Below are positions 8,284 to 17,253 of a stretch of DNA of 64,000 nt, piece after piece. The notes under the pieces were generated by a model that ran no database searches, was not told the DNA's origin, and saw only the letters and a program-made list of their open reading frames with translations. Every line of letters starts with the position of its first letter. The stretch's first letter is position 1. Source of the DNA: Mesobacillus campisalis (GTDB lineage: Bacteria > Bacillota > Bacilli > Bacillales > Cytobacillaceae); the NCBI RefSeq assembly GCF_000986785.1, contig NZ_LAYY01000003.1, forward strand, positions 62,001 to 126,000, read 5' to 3'. A program made the translations under genes and the position numbers.

Positions 8284-8624
8284 TGGAGATAGTCATGTCA
8301 TTACTGATTGGAATTCTTTTTATGTCTGCGACATATCTCATGCTTTCCAAAAGCCTGCTGAGAGTGATTGTCGGGACAGGGTTGCTCAGCCACGGAGCCC
8401 ATCTGCTAATTTTGACCATGGGCGGCCTGAAGACCGGAGCTGCTCCTCTTCTTGGCCAAAATGCTGAATCCTATACCGACCCGCTCCCGCAAGCATTGAT
8501 TCTGACAGCGATCGTCATCAGCTTTGGTATAACCGCTCTTTTCCTTGTAGTTGCCTACCGCAGCTATCAGGAACTAGGAACAGATAATTTGGAGCTTATG
8601 AGAGGAAAGGAAGGAAATGAATAG
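8283..8624 (+). CDS. mrpC: Mrp Na+/H+ antiporter subunit C (NuoK-like)
   Basis: MrpC (113 residues) is homologous to the complex I subunit NuoK. It has three membrane helices and the family stretch SHGAHLLILTMGG followed by DPLPQALILTAIVISFGI, which holds the conserved helix of this subunit. It overlaps mrpB by one base and mrpD by 8 bases. It is part of the membrane complex that exchanges cytoplasmic Na+ for external H+. Confidence 0.95.
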   Translation: MEIVMSLLIGILFMSATYLMLSKSLLRVIVGTGLLSHGAHLLILTMGGLKTGAAPLLGQNAESYTDPLPQALILTAIVISFGITALFLVVAYRSYQELGTDNLELMRGKEGNE

Positions 8625-10098
8625 TCTAATTGTCTTACCGTTACTAATCCCCTTGTTTACCGGGACGATCCTGATATTCTTTGCTAAAAACACTCTAACT
8701 CAGCGCTGGATCTCCGCTGCCGGTTCCATTCTAATGATTATCGTCTCGTTATGGCTGGCAGCCACGGTATATAACGAGGGCATTCAAACCATGAATCTCG
8801 GGAACTGGGAAGCACCTTTTGGGATTACCCTCGTTTCTGATATGCTTTCAGCCCTGCTGGTCGTCACGACAAGCCTGATCGGTTTTGTCTGTCTGCTTTA
8901 TTCCTTCCGGTATATAGAAAAGGAACGGGAAGAACATTTTTATTACCCTGTCTTCTTCTTCTTGCTTTTAGGAATAAATGGGGCTTTTACTACAGGGGAC
9001 ATTTTTAACCTTTTCGTCTTCTTCGAGGTTATGCTTATGTCTTCCTATGTTCTGCTTGTGTTGGGCGGAACGAAGATTCAGCTGAGGGAGACAATCAAAT
9101 ACTTGCTTGTCAATGTGATTGCATCCGCGTTGTTTGTTATCGCTGTGGGATACCTTTATTCCGTTGTTGGTTCACTCAATATGGCACATATTTCTGTACG
9201 GCTTGCTGAGATGGGGCAATCAGGAATCATAACGGTCATTGCTGTCTTGTTCCTGATTGTATTCGGGGCCAAAGGCGCCCTTTTCCCGCTTTATTTCTGG
9301 CTGCCAGGGTCCTATTACGCTCCGCCCGCTCCCGTACTGGCCATGTTCGGAGCTTTATTGACAAAAGTGGGGATTTACTCTATAGCCAGGACCTATACTT
9401 TACTATTTAACCAGGATGTCGGCTTTACGCACGGGCTATTGGAAGTACTGGCCATCCTTACAATCATCGTGGGTGTTATCGGAGCGATCGCCTTTTCCGA
9501 TATCAAAAAGATTATCATCTATAACATTATTGTGGCCGTCGGTGTCATTCTCTTTGGTGTCGCAACGTTCACGCAGGAATCGCTTGCCGGGTCCATTTTT
9601 TATATCATTCATGACATGAATATAAAAGCCGCTTTGTTCCTGCTCATAGGCATCGTCATTAAAATAACCGGGACTTCAGACATGACGAAAATGGGCGGTC
9701 TCATTCACAGGTTTCCTGCCCTTGCCTGGACCTTCTTCATCGCTGCGGCTGCTTTGGCTGGTATCCCGCCATTGAGCGGTTTCCCTGGCAAAGTCCTAAT
9801 CATCTCATCCGGATTTGCCAACGGAAACTACTGGGGAGCTGCCGTTGTCCTTTTGTCTAGTTTGTTCGTTCTGTTCTCTGCAATGAAAATCTTCATGAAT
9901 GTGTTTTGGGGAAAGCCAGAGACTTATGCAAACCAGGAAAAAGTTCCTGTCAAATGGCTGCTGGCATCTCCAGCCATCCTGACTGTTTTTGCAGTTCTAT
10001 TTGGATTTGGCACCGAGGCGCTGTATCCGGTTATCATGAATGCTGCCGAGACCCTGAGCAATCCGGAAATCTATATCAATGCTGTGTTAAAGGAGTAG
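8617..10098 (+). CDS. mrpD: Mrp Na+/H+ antiporter subunit D
   Basis: MrpD (493 residues) is the second complex I-like antiporter subunit, of the NuoM/NuoN type, with about 14 membrane helices. The conserved core contains GAKGALFPLYFWLPGSY, the Lys-bearing helix TKVGIYSIAR, and a second conserved region AALAGIPPLSGFPGK. ATG 8617 follows AGAGGAAAGGAA and overlaps the end of mrpC. In Bacillus this subunit is essential for antiport and Na+ resistance at alkaline pH. Confidence 0.95.
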   Translation: MNSLIVLPLLIPLFTGTILIFFAKNTLTQRWISAAGSILMIIVSLWLAATVYNEGIQTMNLGNWEAPFGITLVSDMLSALLVVTTSLIGFVCLLYSFRYIEKEREEHFYYPVFFFLLLGINGAFTTGDIFNLFVFFEVMLMSSYVLLVLGGTKIQLRETIKYLLVNVIASALFVIAVGYLYSVVGSLNMAHISVRLAEMGQSGIITVIAVLFLIVFGAKGALFPLYFWLPGSYYAPPAPVLAMFGALLTKVGIYSIARTYTLLFNQDVGFTHGLLEVLAILTIIVGVIGAIAFSDIKKIIIYNIIVAVGVILFGVATFTQESLAGSIFYIIHDMNIKAALFLLIGIVIKITGTSDMTKMGGLIHRFPALAWTFFIAAAALAGIPPLSGFPGKVLIISSGFANGNYWGAAVVLLSSLFVLFSAMKIFMNVFWGKPETYANQEKVPVKWLLASPAILTVFAVLFGFGTEALYPVIMNAAETLSNPEIYINAVLKE

Positions 10099-10104
10099 GT
10101 GGCT

Positions 10105-10581
10105 ATGGCATTTCAAATTTTGTTGAATTTCGTTCTCGCTTTTGTATGGATGTTCCTGAAAACCAGCTACACTCCGGCTACATTCATTGTGGGCTATTTC
10201 TTTGGCCTGCTGATCCTTTTTTTCTTCCGTGGATTTTTCCAGACCCGTTTTTACCTTAAGCGTGTTTACGCAATAATTCGGCTTGTGCTTATTTTTATCA
10301 GGGAATTGATTTTGTCCAATCTTGCTGTCCTCAGGCTTGTCCTGAAGCCAAAATTGGATATTCGGCCCGGTATTTTCGCCTTGCCGATTGAGCTGGAGCG
10401 GGACTGGGAAATCCTCCTGTTATCCAATTTGATAACCCTGACGCCTGGAACACTAGTTGTCGATGTGTCTCCGGACAACAAAACACTTTATGTACATGCT
10501 GTCGATATTGATGATTTAAATGATGCGGTGAGCAGCATTAAAAACTCGTTTGAAAAAGCCATTATGGAGGTGAGCCGATAA
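10105..10581 (+). CDS. mrpE: Mrp Na+/H+ antiporter subunit E
   Basis: MrpE (158 residues) has two N-terminal membrane helices and a cytoplasmic domain with the conserved LKPKLDIRPGIFALP and LITLTPGTLVVDVS stretches. ATG 10105 is chosen because GGAG ends 9 bases upstream and the length then equals the usual 158 residues; the in-frame GTG at 10099 overlaps the ribosome site. The TAA stop overlaps the mrpF start codon. It completes the membrane complex and is needed for full antiporter assembly. Confidence 0.94.
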   Translation: MAFQILLNFVLAFVWMFLKTSYTPATFIVGYFFGLLILFFFRGFFQTRFYLKRVYAIIRLVLIFIRELILSNLAVLRLVLKPKLDIRPGIFALPIELERDWEILLLSNLITLTPGTLVVDVSPDNKTLYVHAVDIDDLNDAVSSIKNSFEKAIMEVSR

Positions 10582-10865
10582 TGTTTGAAATTCTTCTATA
10601 CATAGCATTGTTCCTGATCACGGTGGCGATGTTCGGGCTCATCTACCGGGTCATAAAAGGGCCGACGACTCCTGACAGAGTCGTTGCCCTGGATGCTTTG
10701 GGAATCACTCTAGTAGCTGTGATTGCCATTTTATCAATCATCCTGCGCACAAATGCCTTTTTGGATATCATCCTGCTGATTGGAATTTTGGCGTTCATAG
10801 GGACGGTAGCCTTTTCCAAATATCTTGAGAAAGGAGAGGTCATCGAAAATGACAGCAATTTATGA
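10581..10865 (+). CDS. mrpF: Mrp Na+/H+ antiporter subunit F
   Basis: MrpF (94 residues) is a three-helix membrane subunit with the conserved segment KGPTTPDRVVALDALG after the first helix. Its start overlaps the mrpE stop by one base, and its last 17 bases overlap the start of mrpG. The B. subtilis homologue has also been linked to bile salt efflux; only membership of the Mrp complex can be inferred here. Confidence 0.94.
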   Translation: MFEILLYIALFLITVAMFGLIYRVIKGPTTPDRVVALDALGITLVAVIAILSIILRTNAFLDIILLIGILAFIGTVAFSKYLEKGEVIENDSNL

Positions 10866-11214
10866 AATTATTGTCATGCTGTTTATCCTTTCTGGTACAT
10901 TTTTGACTCTGGCAGCCACTTTTGGGGTGATTAGGCTCCCCGATATTTATACCCGAAACCATGCCGCTTCCAAAGCGACCACTTTGGGAGCCATGCTAAT
11001 CCTGCTCGGAGCGATGTTCTACTTTCTCTTTTTTGAAGACCATTTTAACTCCCGGCTCGTACTTGCCATTTTGTTCATTTTCATGACAGCTCCGGTATCC
11101 GGACACCTAATTGGCCGGGCAGCCTACAATTCCGGAGTCAAGCTCTGGAATAAGAGTGTTGCTGATGAGCTTGCACGAGACCGAAAAAAAATGAAACAAG
11201 GAAAATCGATCTAA
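10849..11214 (+). CDS. mrpG: Mrp Na+/H+ antiporter subunit G
   Basis: MrpG (121 residues) has three membrane helices with the conserved loop GVIRLPDIYTRNHAASKATT and the later TAPVSGHLIGRAAY. ATG 10849 has GGAGAGG upstream within mrpF; the longer in-frame start at 10825 is not supported by a ribosome site. It is the last gene of the operon and is followed by a terminator hairpin. The basic tail (KKMKQGKSI) is probably cytoplasmic. Confidence 0.94.
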   Translation: MTAIYEIIVMLFILSGTFLTLAATFGVIRLPDIYTRNHAASKATTLGAMLILLGAMFYFLFFEDHFNSRLVLAILFIFMTAPVSGHLIGRAAYNSGVKLWNKSVADELARDRKKMKQGKSI

Positions 11215-11222
11215 TTGCAAAG

Positions 11223-11275
11223 AAGCTTTCCGAAGACCGTTCAAATGGACGTGATTCGGAAAGCCTTTTTTATTT
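11223..11275 (+). terminator. Terminator of the mrp operon
   Basis: AAGCTTTCCGAA pairs with TTCGGAAAGCCTT and is followed by a run of six T residues. It lies 9 bases beyond the mrpG stop. Confidence 0.85.
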
Positions 11276-11402
11276 TCTTGAAGATTTTTTGACAGATTGC
11301 ATTCAAGAGATGAATTTACCGATTGTTCGAATTTTATCCATATCCTGCTATTTCCCTCCATCGTATAGTATAGATAGCAAACTGCGAGGGGAGGAACACA
11401 AC

Positions 11403-12551
11403 ATGACTGGCGATAGGGTTGCGATTATTGGCGGAGGTATAGGGGGAATGTGCACGGCACGTGCCTTGCAAATCCGGGGAATAAAGGCAGAAGTTTATGA
11501 AAAAGGCACACAATCCAACTTGGCATCAGGTCCCGGGCTTATTCTTGGCGGCAATGCATTAAAAGCCCTCGATGCCCTTGGCGTCGGCACGGACATTCGC
11601 AAAGCTGGAGTGAGTACAGACAGCTTCACCATTTATTCTGAATGGGGCAGGTCGATTGCAGACCTAAACTGCCGGTCACAAAAGGACTCTACTGCTTTCC
11701 TGTTCATTCTGCCCGAAGATTTCCATGCCATCCTTAAAGCTTCACTCTCTCCCGGCACCCTCCATTATCAGAAAGAGCTGATCGACTTTGAGGACAATAA
11801 CCACGATATTCATTTAACCTTCCAAGATGGAACAGCCACCACCTTTGACTTTCTCATCGGCTGTGACGGCAAACATTCATTTCTCCGCGCCAGACTCCTG
11901 CCTGACATAAAGCTGAAATTCTCTGGATATACAGCTTGGCGGGGAGTCCTTGACCCGGATAACGATGCCAGGGGATTGTATACCGAAACATGGGGGCCAA
12001 GGGGGCGGTTCGGCACCGCTCCACTTCCGGACGGGAAACTATATTGGTATGCGATAAAAAAAGTCGCCCAGGATGGATCGTCATACGAGAAATGGGCCTC
12101 GCTTGATCTGCTCTTCAATTTTTTCTCCTATCATGAACATATTCAGAGAATTCTCGAAAAAACGGAGGATGAACGTATTATCAGACAAGATTTGTATGAA
12201 CTGGAGCCGCTTCGGCAATATTTGGTTGGCAGGGTCCTGCTGCTGGGAGACTCCGCGCATGCGGCCTATGCCGATTTGGGCCAGGGAGCTTCACAGGCCA
12301 TTGAGGACAGCATCTGCCTCGCCAAGTGGGTGAAGCAGGACCGGCCTCTAAAGGAATCGTTCAGGCACTATGAACAGGAAAGGCTTGTCAGGACCAGCCG
12401 GGTGGCCCAGGAAATGAAGCTGTTCAGGAAAACAGCACAACTTGAAAAGCCCTTGCTATGCATCCTTCGGAATATTTTGCTGAAACTATTGCCCTCCAGG
12501 TTCCATGAAAACAGGCTGAAAAACCTTTTTGAAATAGAAACGTCCAACTAG
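11403..12551 (+). CDS. FAD-dependent monooxygenase, PHBH/UbiH type
   Basis: The 382-residue product is a class A flavoprotein monooxygenase. It shows the N-terminal Rossmann motif VAIIGGGIGGMCTARAL (about residues 6-22), the DG motif IGCDGKHSFLRARL in the middle, and the GD motif GDSAHAAYADLGQG near residue 280 that binds the FAD ribityl chain. ATG 11403 is preferred because GGGGAGGAA lies 7 bases upstream; the frame is open further upstream but without such a site. Such enzymes use NAD(P)H and O2 to hydroxylate aromatic or other substrates; the substrate cannot be told. It stands alone between the mrp operon and a convergent thioesterase gene, with terminators on both sides. Confidence 0.9.
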   Translation: MTGDRVAIIGGGIGGMCTARALQIRGIKAEVYEKGTQSNLASGPGLILGGNALKALDALGVGTDIRKAGVSTDSFTIYSEWGRSIADLNCRSQKDSTAFLFILPEDFHAILKASLSPGTLHYQKELIDFEDNNHDIHLTFQDGTATTFDFLIGCDGKHSFLRARLLPDIKLKFSGYTAWRGVLDPDNDARGLYTETWGPRGRFGTAPLPDGKLYWYAIKKVAQDGSSYEKWASLDLLFNFFSYHEHIQRILEKTEDERIIRQDLYELEPLRQYLVGRVLLLGDSAHAAYADLGQGASQAIEDSICLAKWVKQDRPLKESFRHYEQERLVRTSRVAQEMKLFRKTAQLEKPLLCILRNILLKLLPSRFHENRLKNLFEIETSN

Positions 12552-12588
12552 GAAAAGCCGTCGGATCCAGGAATTTCTTAACCTTGAA

Positions 12589-12623
12589 TAAAAAATCCGG
12601 GACTGCTTCCCGGATCCTTTTTT
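12589..12623. terminator. Bidirectional terminator
   Basis: AAAAATCCGGG and CCCGGATCCTTTTTT form a stable stem with T-runs in both directions, between the monooxygenase gene and the convergent thioesterase gene. Confidence 0.88.
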
Positions 12624-13002
12624 ACTTATTGACCTTTATCACCGCAATGGTGCACCTCGACACACAGACAAGCTTGGACTCTTCGTCTTCTATTTTAATT
12701 TCCCAGACCATGGTGGTCCTTCCTTGATGAAGTGCGGTTCCCGTAGCTGTTACGATCCCATCCCTCTTCGCGCGGATATGGTTGGCGTTGATTTCGAGGC
12801 CAACAACCGCCTCTTTTTCCTTATCGACAAGCTCATAAGCACCCACGCTTGCCACCGTCTCCGCAAGAGCCACGGATGCCCCGCCATGAAGAAGCCCAAA
12901 CGGCTGGCGGGTACGGTCATCAACCGGCATGGTTGCGACAACCCTTCCTTTTTGCAATTCAATAATTTCAATTCCTAGTGATTCCAGCAGTGTTTTTTCC
13001 AT
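12622..13002 (-). CDS. yuxO: Hotdog-fold thioesterase, YuxO/PaaI family
   Basis: This 126-residue protein is a single hotdog-fold acyl-CoA thioesterase. The motif FGLLHGGASVALAET (about residues 36-50) contains the helix-capping HGG and the catalytic Glu typical of PaaI- and MenI-type enzymes. In B. subtilis yuxO lies between comA and the mrp genes; here it is close to the mrp operon but no comQXPA genes intervene. Related enzymes hydrolyse 1,4-dihydroxy-2-naphthoyl-CoA in menaquinone synthesis, so that role is possible but not shown. ATG 13002 is preceded by a run of six G residues as ribosome site. Confidence 0.85.
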   Translation of the reverse strand: MEKTLLESLGIEIIELQKGRVVATMPVDDRTRQPFGLLHGGASVALAETVASVGAYELVDKEKEAVVGLEINANHIRAKRDGIVTATGTALHQGRTTMVWEIKIEDEESKLVCVSRCTIAVIKVNK

Positions 13003-13032
13003 CTTTTTGTATCCCCCCGTAAAATAATCAAC

Positions 13033-13638
13033 CTATCTTCCAATGGCCCTTGGCCTGTTTCGAACCTTCCTGCGGACAAGCCACATTGCCAGCACTGCAA
13101 AGACAGCTATGGCAACGAGCCCAAACTCCTTCCCGTATTTTAAAATCATCGCACTATGGTCCCCAAAAAGATAGCCAATCGTAAAAACGATTGTGAGCCA
13201 CACTAACGCCCCTGTATAGGAGAAAAGGGCAAACACCCGGTAAGGCAGTTTACTAAACCCATACAGAAGCGGAACAAAGTTCCTCACACCGGGTATAAAA
13301 TAACTGAGTGTGAGGGAAAACGCATGGTATTTTTCCATAAAAACAAGGGATTGGCTGATGCTTTTTGAAAAGCGTTTCCGTTTTTCCATGAATTTCAGCA
13401 ATCTCCTGCCCAGCAGGCGGCCAAGCAAATACAGCGTTGTTAAAGCAGCCACTATTCCGAGATATGTAACCAGGAAAGCCGCTGCAGGGTGAAGCACTTT
13501 CATGGCAGCCGCAAACCCGACCGTCAGTGTAAACACCTCATTTGGAACAGGAACGCCAAAGACTCCCATCCAGAGCCATAAAAACAGGCCAAGATAACCT
13601 TTTTCATCGAGAATGCCCATGATGAGATCCAAGTCCAT
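13033..13638 (-). CDS. DedA-family membrane protein
   Basis: The 201-residue protein has four to five membrane helices and the DedA/VTT (SNARE-associated) domain. The conserved N-terminal part GVFGVPVPNEVFTLTVGFAA and the later region SYFIPGVRNFVPLLYG with a conserved Arg in the re-entrant segment are both visible. DedA proteins act in the membrane in lipid scrambling or undecaprenyl phosphate recycling, and affect cell division and antimicrobial resistance; the exact substrate cannot be predicted. ATG 13638 follows AAGGAG by 8 bases. The gene is 30 bases upstream of yuxO on the same strand, so the two may be cotranscribed. Confidence 0.9.
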   Translation of the reverse strand: MDLDLIMGILDEKGYLGLFLWLWMGVFGVPVPNEVFTLTVGFAAAMKVLHPAAAFLVTYLGIVAALTTLYLLGRLLGRRLLKFMEKRKRFSKSISQSLVFMEKYHAFSLTLSYFIPGVRNFVPLLYGFSKLPYRVFALFSYTGALVWLTIVFTIGYLFGDHSAMILKYGKEFGLVAIAVFAVLAMWLVRRKVRNRPRAIGR

Positions 13639-13796
13639 GCCATCTTCTCCTTCATTCAGCTTTCCAGTTATGAGGAATATATTATAAGGTTATTATTTAT
13701 CAGTTCGCTATATCCTTCCTAAATCCTTTTTTCACTGGTTTCAATTTTTTACCCATCTTTTGCGATTTGGACACTTCCCTTTAAGGAGTGCAAGGA

Positions 13797-13832
13797 TAAA
13801 AAAACAGCTCCTCTGTGTGAAGAGCTGTTTTC
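13797..13832 (-). terminator. Terminator of the Gly-Pro-Tyr repeat protein gene
   Basis: On the minus strand AAAACAGCTCTTC pairs with GAGGAGCTGTTTT and runs into seven T residues. It starts 10 bases beyond the stop codon of the gene at 13843-14064. Confidence 0.85.
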
Positions 13833-13842
13833 CTTCCTTCTA

Positions 13843-14064
13843 TTACCAGTAAGGATATCCTCCATATCCTGGTCCATATCCTGGTCCATATCCCGGTCCA
13901 TATCCGTAACCATATGGAACCGGCGGGTAGGGATAAAATGGCCTTGGCCTGACCAGAGCACCTCCTAAAAATCCGCCAAGCAATCCGCCCAGGAACGGTG
14001 CGCCAAAGAAAAGGCCTGGTCCAAAAAATCTGCTGTCTTGGTATGGTGTTCTCATAGGATGCAT
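13843..14064 (-). CDS. Gly-Pro-Tyr repeat protein, possibly spore-coat-like
   Basis: The 73-residue product has a middle hydrophobic Gly/Leu/Phe segment (GAPFLGGLLGGFLGGAL, about residues 21-37), a Pro/Tyr stretch (RPRPFYPYPPVPYG), then three to four tandem copies of GPGY. The DNA under the last part is a 12-base direct repeat, so repeat number may vary between strains. ATG 14064 has AAGGAGGGAA upstream and a terminator follows. Low-complexity Gly/Tyr proteins of this type occur in Bacillus spore coats and surface layers; this is analogy, not homology. The gene stands alone. Confidence 0.75.
   Translation of the reverse strand: MHPMRTPYQDSRFFGPGLFFGAPFLGGLLGGFLGGALVRPRPFYPYPPVPYGYGYGPGYGPGYGPGYGGYPYW
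13858..13912. repeat. 12-bp tandem coding repeat
   Basis: The unit CATATCCTGGTC recurs about four times with small changes, encoding GPGY units on the minus strand. It sits inside the gene at 13843-14064. Confidence 0.8.
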
Positions 14065-14155
14065 TTCGGGTTCCCTCCTTCATAAAGTAGAAATGCCTTC
14101 CCTACTTCATATGCAAACAACCCAGGAAATGCATGGGCAAACAACCATCCATTGA

Positions 14156-14182
14156 AAAACAGCCTCCATGGGAGGCTGTCTT
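14156..14182 (-). terminator. Terminator of the yuiF-like gene
   Basis: On the minus strand ACAGCCTCC and GGAGGCTGT form a 9-bp stem with a 3-base loop followed by TTTTTC. Confidence 0.88.
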
Positions 14183-14197
14183 GTGCTTACGCTTTTC

Positions 14198-15508
14198 TTA
14201 TAATACCATTGCGGCAATCCAGCCGAAAACAATCAAAGGCAGGTTATAGTGGATAAATGTTGGCACGACTGTGTCCCATATATGGTTATGCTGGCCATCA
14301 ACATTCAATCCGGCTGTCGGTCCAAGAGTACTGTCAGAAGCAGGTGAACCTGCATCTCCCAGGGCCGCGGCCGTTCCGACAATCGCAACCGTCGCCATCG
14401 GGCTGAAGCCAAGCTGCATCGCCAGCGGAACAAAGATGGTGGCAATAACCGGGATGGTCGAGAAGGATGAGCCAATTCCCATTGTAACAAGCAGGCCAAC
14501 CACAAGCATCATAAGTGCTCCCAATGCTTTGTTGTTGCCGATGGCAGCGGCCGACCATTCCACCAGCTGGGCAACATGGCCCGTTTCCTTCAATACATCT
14601 GCAAATCCGAAAGCCGCCAGCATGACGAAACCTATGAAGGCCATCATTTTCATGCCGTCTGTCAGCAGCTGGTCCGCCTCGTCCCACTTGATGGATCCAC
14701 TAAGATAAATAACGGCAATTCCCGATAATGCCCCGATAATCATCGAACCAGTTGACAGTTGGACCGCCAATGCGGCCACAATTCCAACTACAGAAAAGAG
14801 AATGCCTCTTTTGGAATAAACGCCTTTGCTGGCTTCCACCTTCGCGGCCTGACGGTAGTTCCTGGGTTTCCGGTAAACAAACAGCGCAATCAGCAGGCCG
14901 GCAAGCATTCCCGCGGCGGGAATCAGCATCGCAGCCGGAATATCCGAAGCTTGGACAGTCAAGCCGCTATCCGCCATGTTCGTTTGCAGGATCCCTTGAA
15001 AGATCTTTCCAAATCCTGCAGGGAGCAGCATATAAGGAGTCACAAGTCCGAAAGTCAGTACAGAGGCAATCAGCCTTCTGTCGAGCTGCATTTCATTCAT
15101 GATATATAAAAGCGGTGGAATTAAAATTGGTATGAATGCAATATGAATAGGAATCAAATTCTGGGAAAAGATGGACATCAATAAGATGAAAAAGATAATC
15201 AGAACTTTCGAAAGTCTTTTCGCCCTCTGATCTCCTTTCTTCCCAATAAAGGACAGCATCGACTCTACGAGCATATTCGGAAGGCCGGTTGCCGAAATAG
15301 AAAGCGCGAATCCCCCAAGCAATGCATAACTTAGCGCTACTTCCGCACTTCCTCCCAATCCATTTGCAAAAACTTCTATCGTCTTATCCAGTCCAAGCCC
15401 GCCTGTCAATCCGCCTGCCAGGGCCCCTATGATAAGGGAGATAACAACGTTTACCCTAAGGAGGCTAAGGACAAGCATAACCAGGACAGCAATTACTACT
15501 GCGTTCAT
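14198..15508 (-). CDS. yuiF: Putative Na+/H+ antiporter, YuiF type
   Basis: This 436-residue protein has 11-12 hydrophobic helices and belongs to the ion-transporter superfamily that includes NhaC-like and ArsB-like carriers. Characteristic features are the internal-helix motifs [19 protein letters not shown] in the first half and [19 protein letters not shown] in the second half. The B. subtilis homologue YuiF sits beside the leucyl aminopeptidase gene, as here. ATG 15508 follows GAGGGGACC. Sodium/proton exchange is the family annotation, but an organic acid or amino acid substrate cannot be excluded. It has its own terminator and is separated from pepA by another, so it is probably a single gene. 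Confidence 0.85.
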   Translation of the reverse strand: MNAVVIAVLVMLVLSLLRVNVVISLIIGALAGGLTGGLGLDKTIEVFANGLGGSAEVALSYALLGGFALSISATGLPNMLVESMLSFIGKKGDQRAKRLSKVLIIFFILLMSIFSQNLIPIHIAFIPILIPPLLYIMNEMQLDRRLIASVLTFGLVTPYMLLPAGFGKIFQGILQTNMADSGLTVQASDIPAAMLIPAAGMLAGLLIALFVYRKPRNYRQAAKVEASKGVYSKRGILFSVVGIVAALAVQLSTGSMIIGALSGIAVIYLSGSIKWDEADQLLTDGMKMMAFIGFVMLAAFGFADVLKETGHVAQLVEWSAAAIGNNKALGALMMLVVGLLVTMGIGSSFSTIPVIATIFVPLAMQLGFSPMATVAIVGTAAALGDAGSPASDSTLGPTAGLNVDGQHNHIWDTVVPTFIHYNLPLIVFGWIAAMVL

Positions 15509-15640
15509 GGTGGTCCCCTCTCTGGTGTTAAAAAATAAAATCCTTTAGTTTGGTAAATTGGTAGAGAATTAAATCACATGTTCTAAAATAGCATGCTCCT
15601 ATTTACATGTCAACGACTAATTTACGGGAGCGGCATATAC

Positions 15641-15680
15641 AAAAAGGAGGCAGCCAGTATGCACCGGCAGCCTCCTTTTC
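15641..15680 (-). terminator. Terminator of pepA
   Basis: AAAAAGGAGGC and GCCTCCTTTT are the outer arms of a hairpin with additional inner pairing, beginning 15 bases after the aminopeptidase stop codon on the minus strand. Confidence 0.82.
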
Positions 15681-15694
15681 TATTTTCGGATATT

Positions 15695-17194
15695 TTAATT
15701 CCCTTCGAATCTTTCAACCAGCAAGGCCAAGGTCCTGACCATCACACCCGTTGCACCCGCTGGTCCCAGTTCATGATCTTTGGTGGTGGTCGCTGTCCCG
15801 GCAATGTCCAGGTGAACCCATGGGGTCTGCTCGGCGAATTCGCCAACAAAGGCGCCGCCCATGATGGCATGGCCTTCCCGTCCCGGGGAATTATTCAAAT
15901 CGGCGATTTTGCTGTTACGCACCCGTTCGCGGTCCTTCTCGAACAGAGGAAGCCTCCAAATTGGCTCTCCTGCTTCACAGGAGGCTTCAAGCACTTGCTC
16001 GAACCATCCTTCATTGTTTGTAAGCGCCCCAGTCGTATCCGTGCCAAGAGCGATGATGACCCCGCCTGTCAGCGTCGCGACATCCACCAGATACTCCGCC
16101 CCATGATGTTTGGCATAGGTAACGGCATCGGCAAGCACCAGACGTCCCTCCGCATCTGTATTGAGAACTTCAATTGTCTTTCCGCTCATTGAAGTAATCA
16201 CATCATCCGGCTTGAACGCTGTACCGCTTACCATATTATCTGTTGACGGAATGACGGCCACCACGTTTTGTTCAGGCTTCAGCTCCCCGATCACTTCCAT
16301 GGCGCCAAGCACAGCGGCAGCGCCCCCCATGTCGGATTTCATCCCCACTATCCCGTCCTTTGGTTTTAGGGAATAGCCTCCGGTATCAAAGGTAATTCCT
16401 TTTCCGACCAAGCCAATGACGTCTTTCCATTCGTCTTTGCCCTGGTACTTAAGGACAATCATCTTTGGAGGCTCTGCTGAACCCTGGTTGACGGCCAGCA
16501 TCGCTCCCATTCCAAGCTTCTCCATGTCCTCCTTCTCAAGGATTTCAACTTCAAAGCCATATGTATCTCCTAATTTGCTTGCGTATTCCGCCATGTCTGA
16601 TGCAGTCAGCATATTGCCTGGCAAATTCACCAGGGTGCGTGCCGAGTTCACGCCTTTTCCATGCACATGCCCTACTCTCACGGCCGCTTCAATTTCCTTT
16701 GCTTCCTCACCTGATGCATAGATTGTCAGGCTTTCAATGTTTCTTTCCGGTTCATTCTTCTGTTTGAATCCTTCAAATTGGTAGGTCGCCAGCTGGGAGG
16801 CTTCACCAAAAGCATGGGCTGCATCCAGATGGGTGACATCCCCGCTTGTAAACGTGTCGAGGAGCACAGCCCCTTCCGTCAGCTTCTCTAGTTTCAGGGT
16901 TTTAAAAAGCTTGCCGAATGCTTCGCGAAGAAGCTCGAAGGAAAACTCCTTTTCAGGCCCCAGCCCAACAAAATACAGCCTCTTAGCTTTGACTTTTCCA
17001 AAGGTGTGCACTTTGGACACACTCTTTTTCCTGGTGCCGATATCGCCGCTTTTGATTAGTTCTTTCAGCTGGCCATCAAAAAGTCCATCAAGTTCCCACA
17101 TTGTTCCTTCCAGGGCAGCCGATTTATGGAAAATGCCAATAATCAAACAATCATGGGCATTGGCCGCATCCCAGTCTCTTTTAATTTGAAACAA
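15695..17194 (-). CDS. pepA: Leucyl aminopeptidase (M17 family)
   Basis: The 499-residue product is a cytosolic M17 aminopeptidase that removes N-terminal residues from peptides with two divalent metal ions. The catalytic C-terminal domain contains [26 protein letters not shown] and the family signature [14 protein letters not shown], which hold the metal-binding Lys, Asp and Glu residues. The N-terminal domain (about 1-160) is the variable one. I chose the TTG at 17194 because GGAGG lies 8 bases upstream and the protein then begins MF, as I recall for B. subtilis YuiE; a TTG at 17209 overlaps the ribosome site. Neighbours yuiF and yuiD are as in B. subtilis. Confidence 0.94.
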   Translation of the reverse strand: MFQIKRDWDAANAHDCLIIGIFHKSAALEGTMWELDGLFDGQLKELIKSGDIGTRKKSVSKVHTFGKVKAKRLYFVGLGPEKEFSFELLREAFGKLFKTLKLEKLTEGAVLLDTFTSGDVTHLDAAHAFGEASQLATYQFEGFKQKNEPERNIESLTIYASGEEAKEIEAAVRVGHVHGKGVNSARTLVNLPGNMLTASDMAEYASKLGDTYGFEVEILEKEDMEKLGMGAMLAVNQGSAEPPKMIVLKYQGKDEWKDVIGLVGKGITFDTGGYSLKPKDGIVGMKSDMGGAAAVLGAMEVIGELKPEQNVVAVIPSTDNMVSGTAFKPDDVITSMSGKTIEVLNTDAEGRLVLADAVTYAKHHGAEYLVDVATLTGGVIIALGTDTTGALTNNEGWFEQVLEASCEAGEPIWRLPLFEKDRERVRNSKIADLNNSPGREGHAIMGGAFVGEFAEQTPWVHLDIAGTATTTKDHELGPAGATGVMVRTLALLVERFEGN

Positions 17195-17253
17195 CTCTGT
17201 CACCTCCAAAATATATCTTCATTATAACCAAACCTGTAACTTATTTCGAATTC

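Noticed and set aside
13749-13961. Frame with DMDQDMDQDM repeats on the minus strand
   Set aside because: It is an out-of-frame reading of the 12-bp repeat in the GPGY gene and has no ribosome site.
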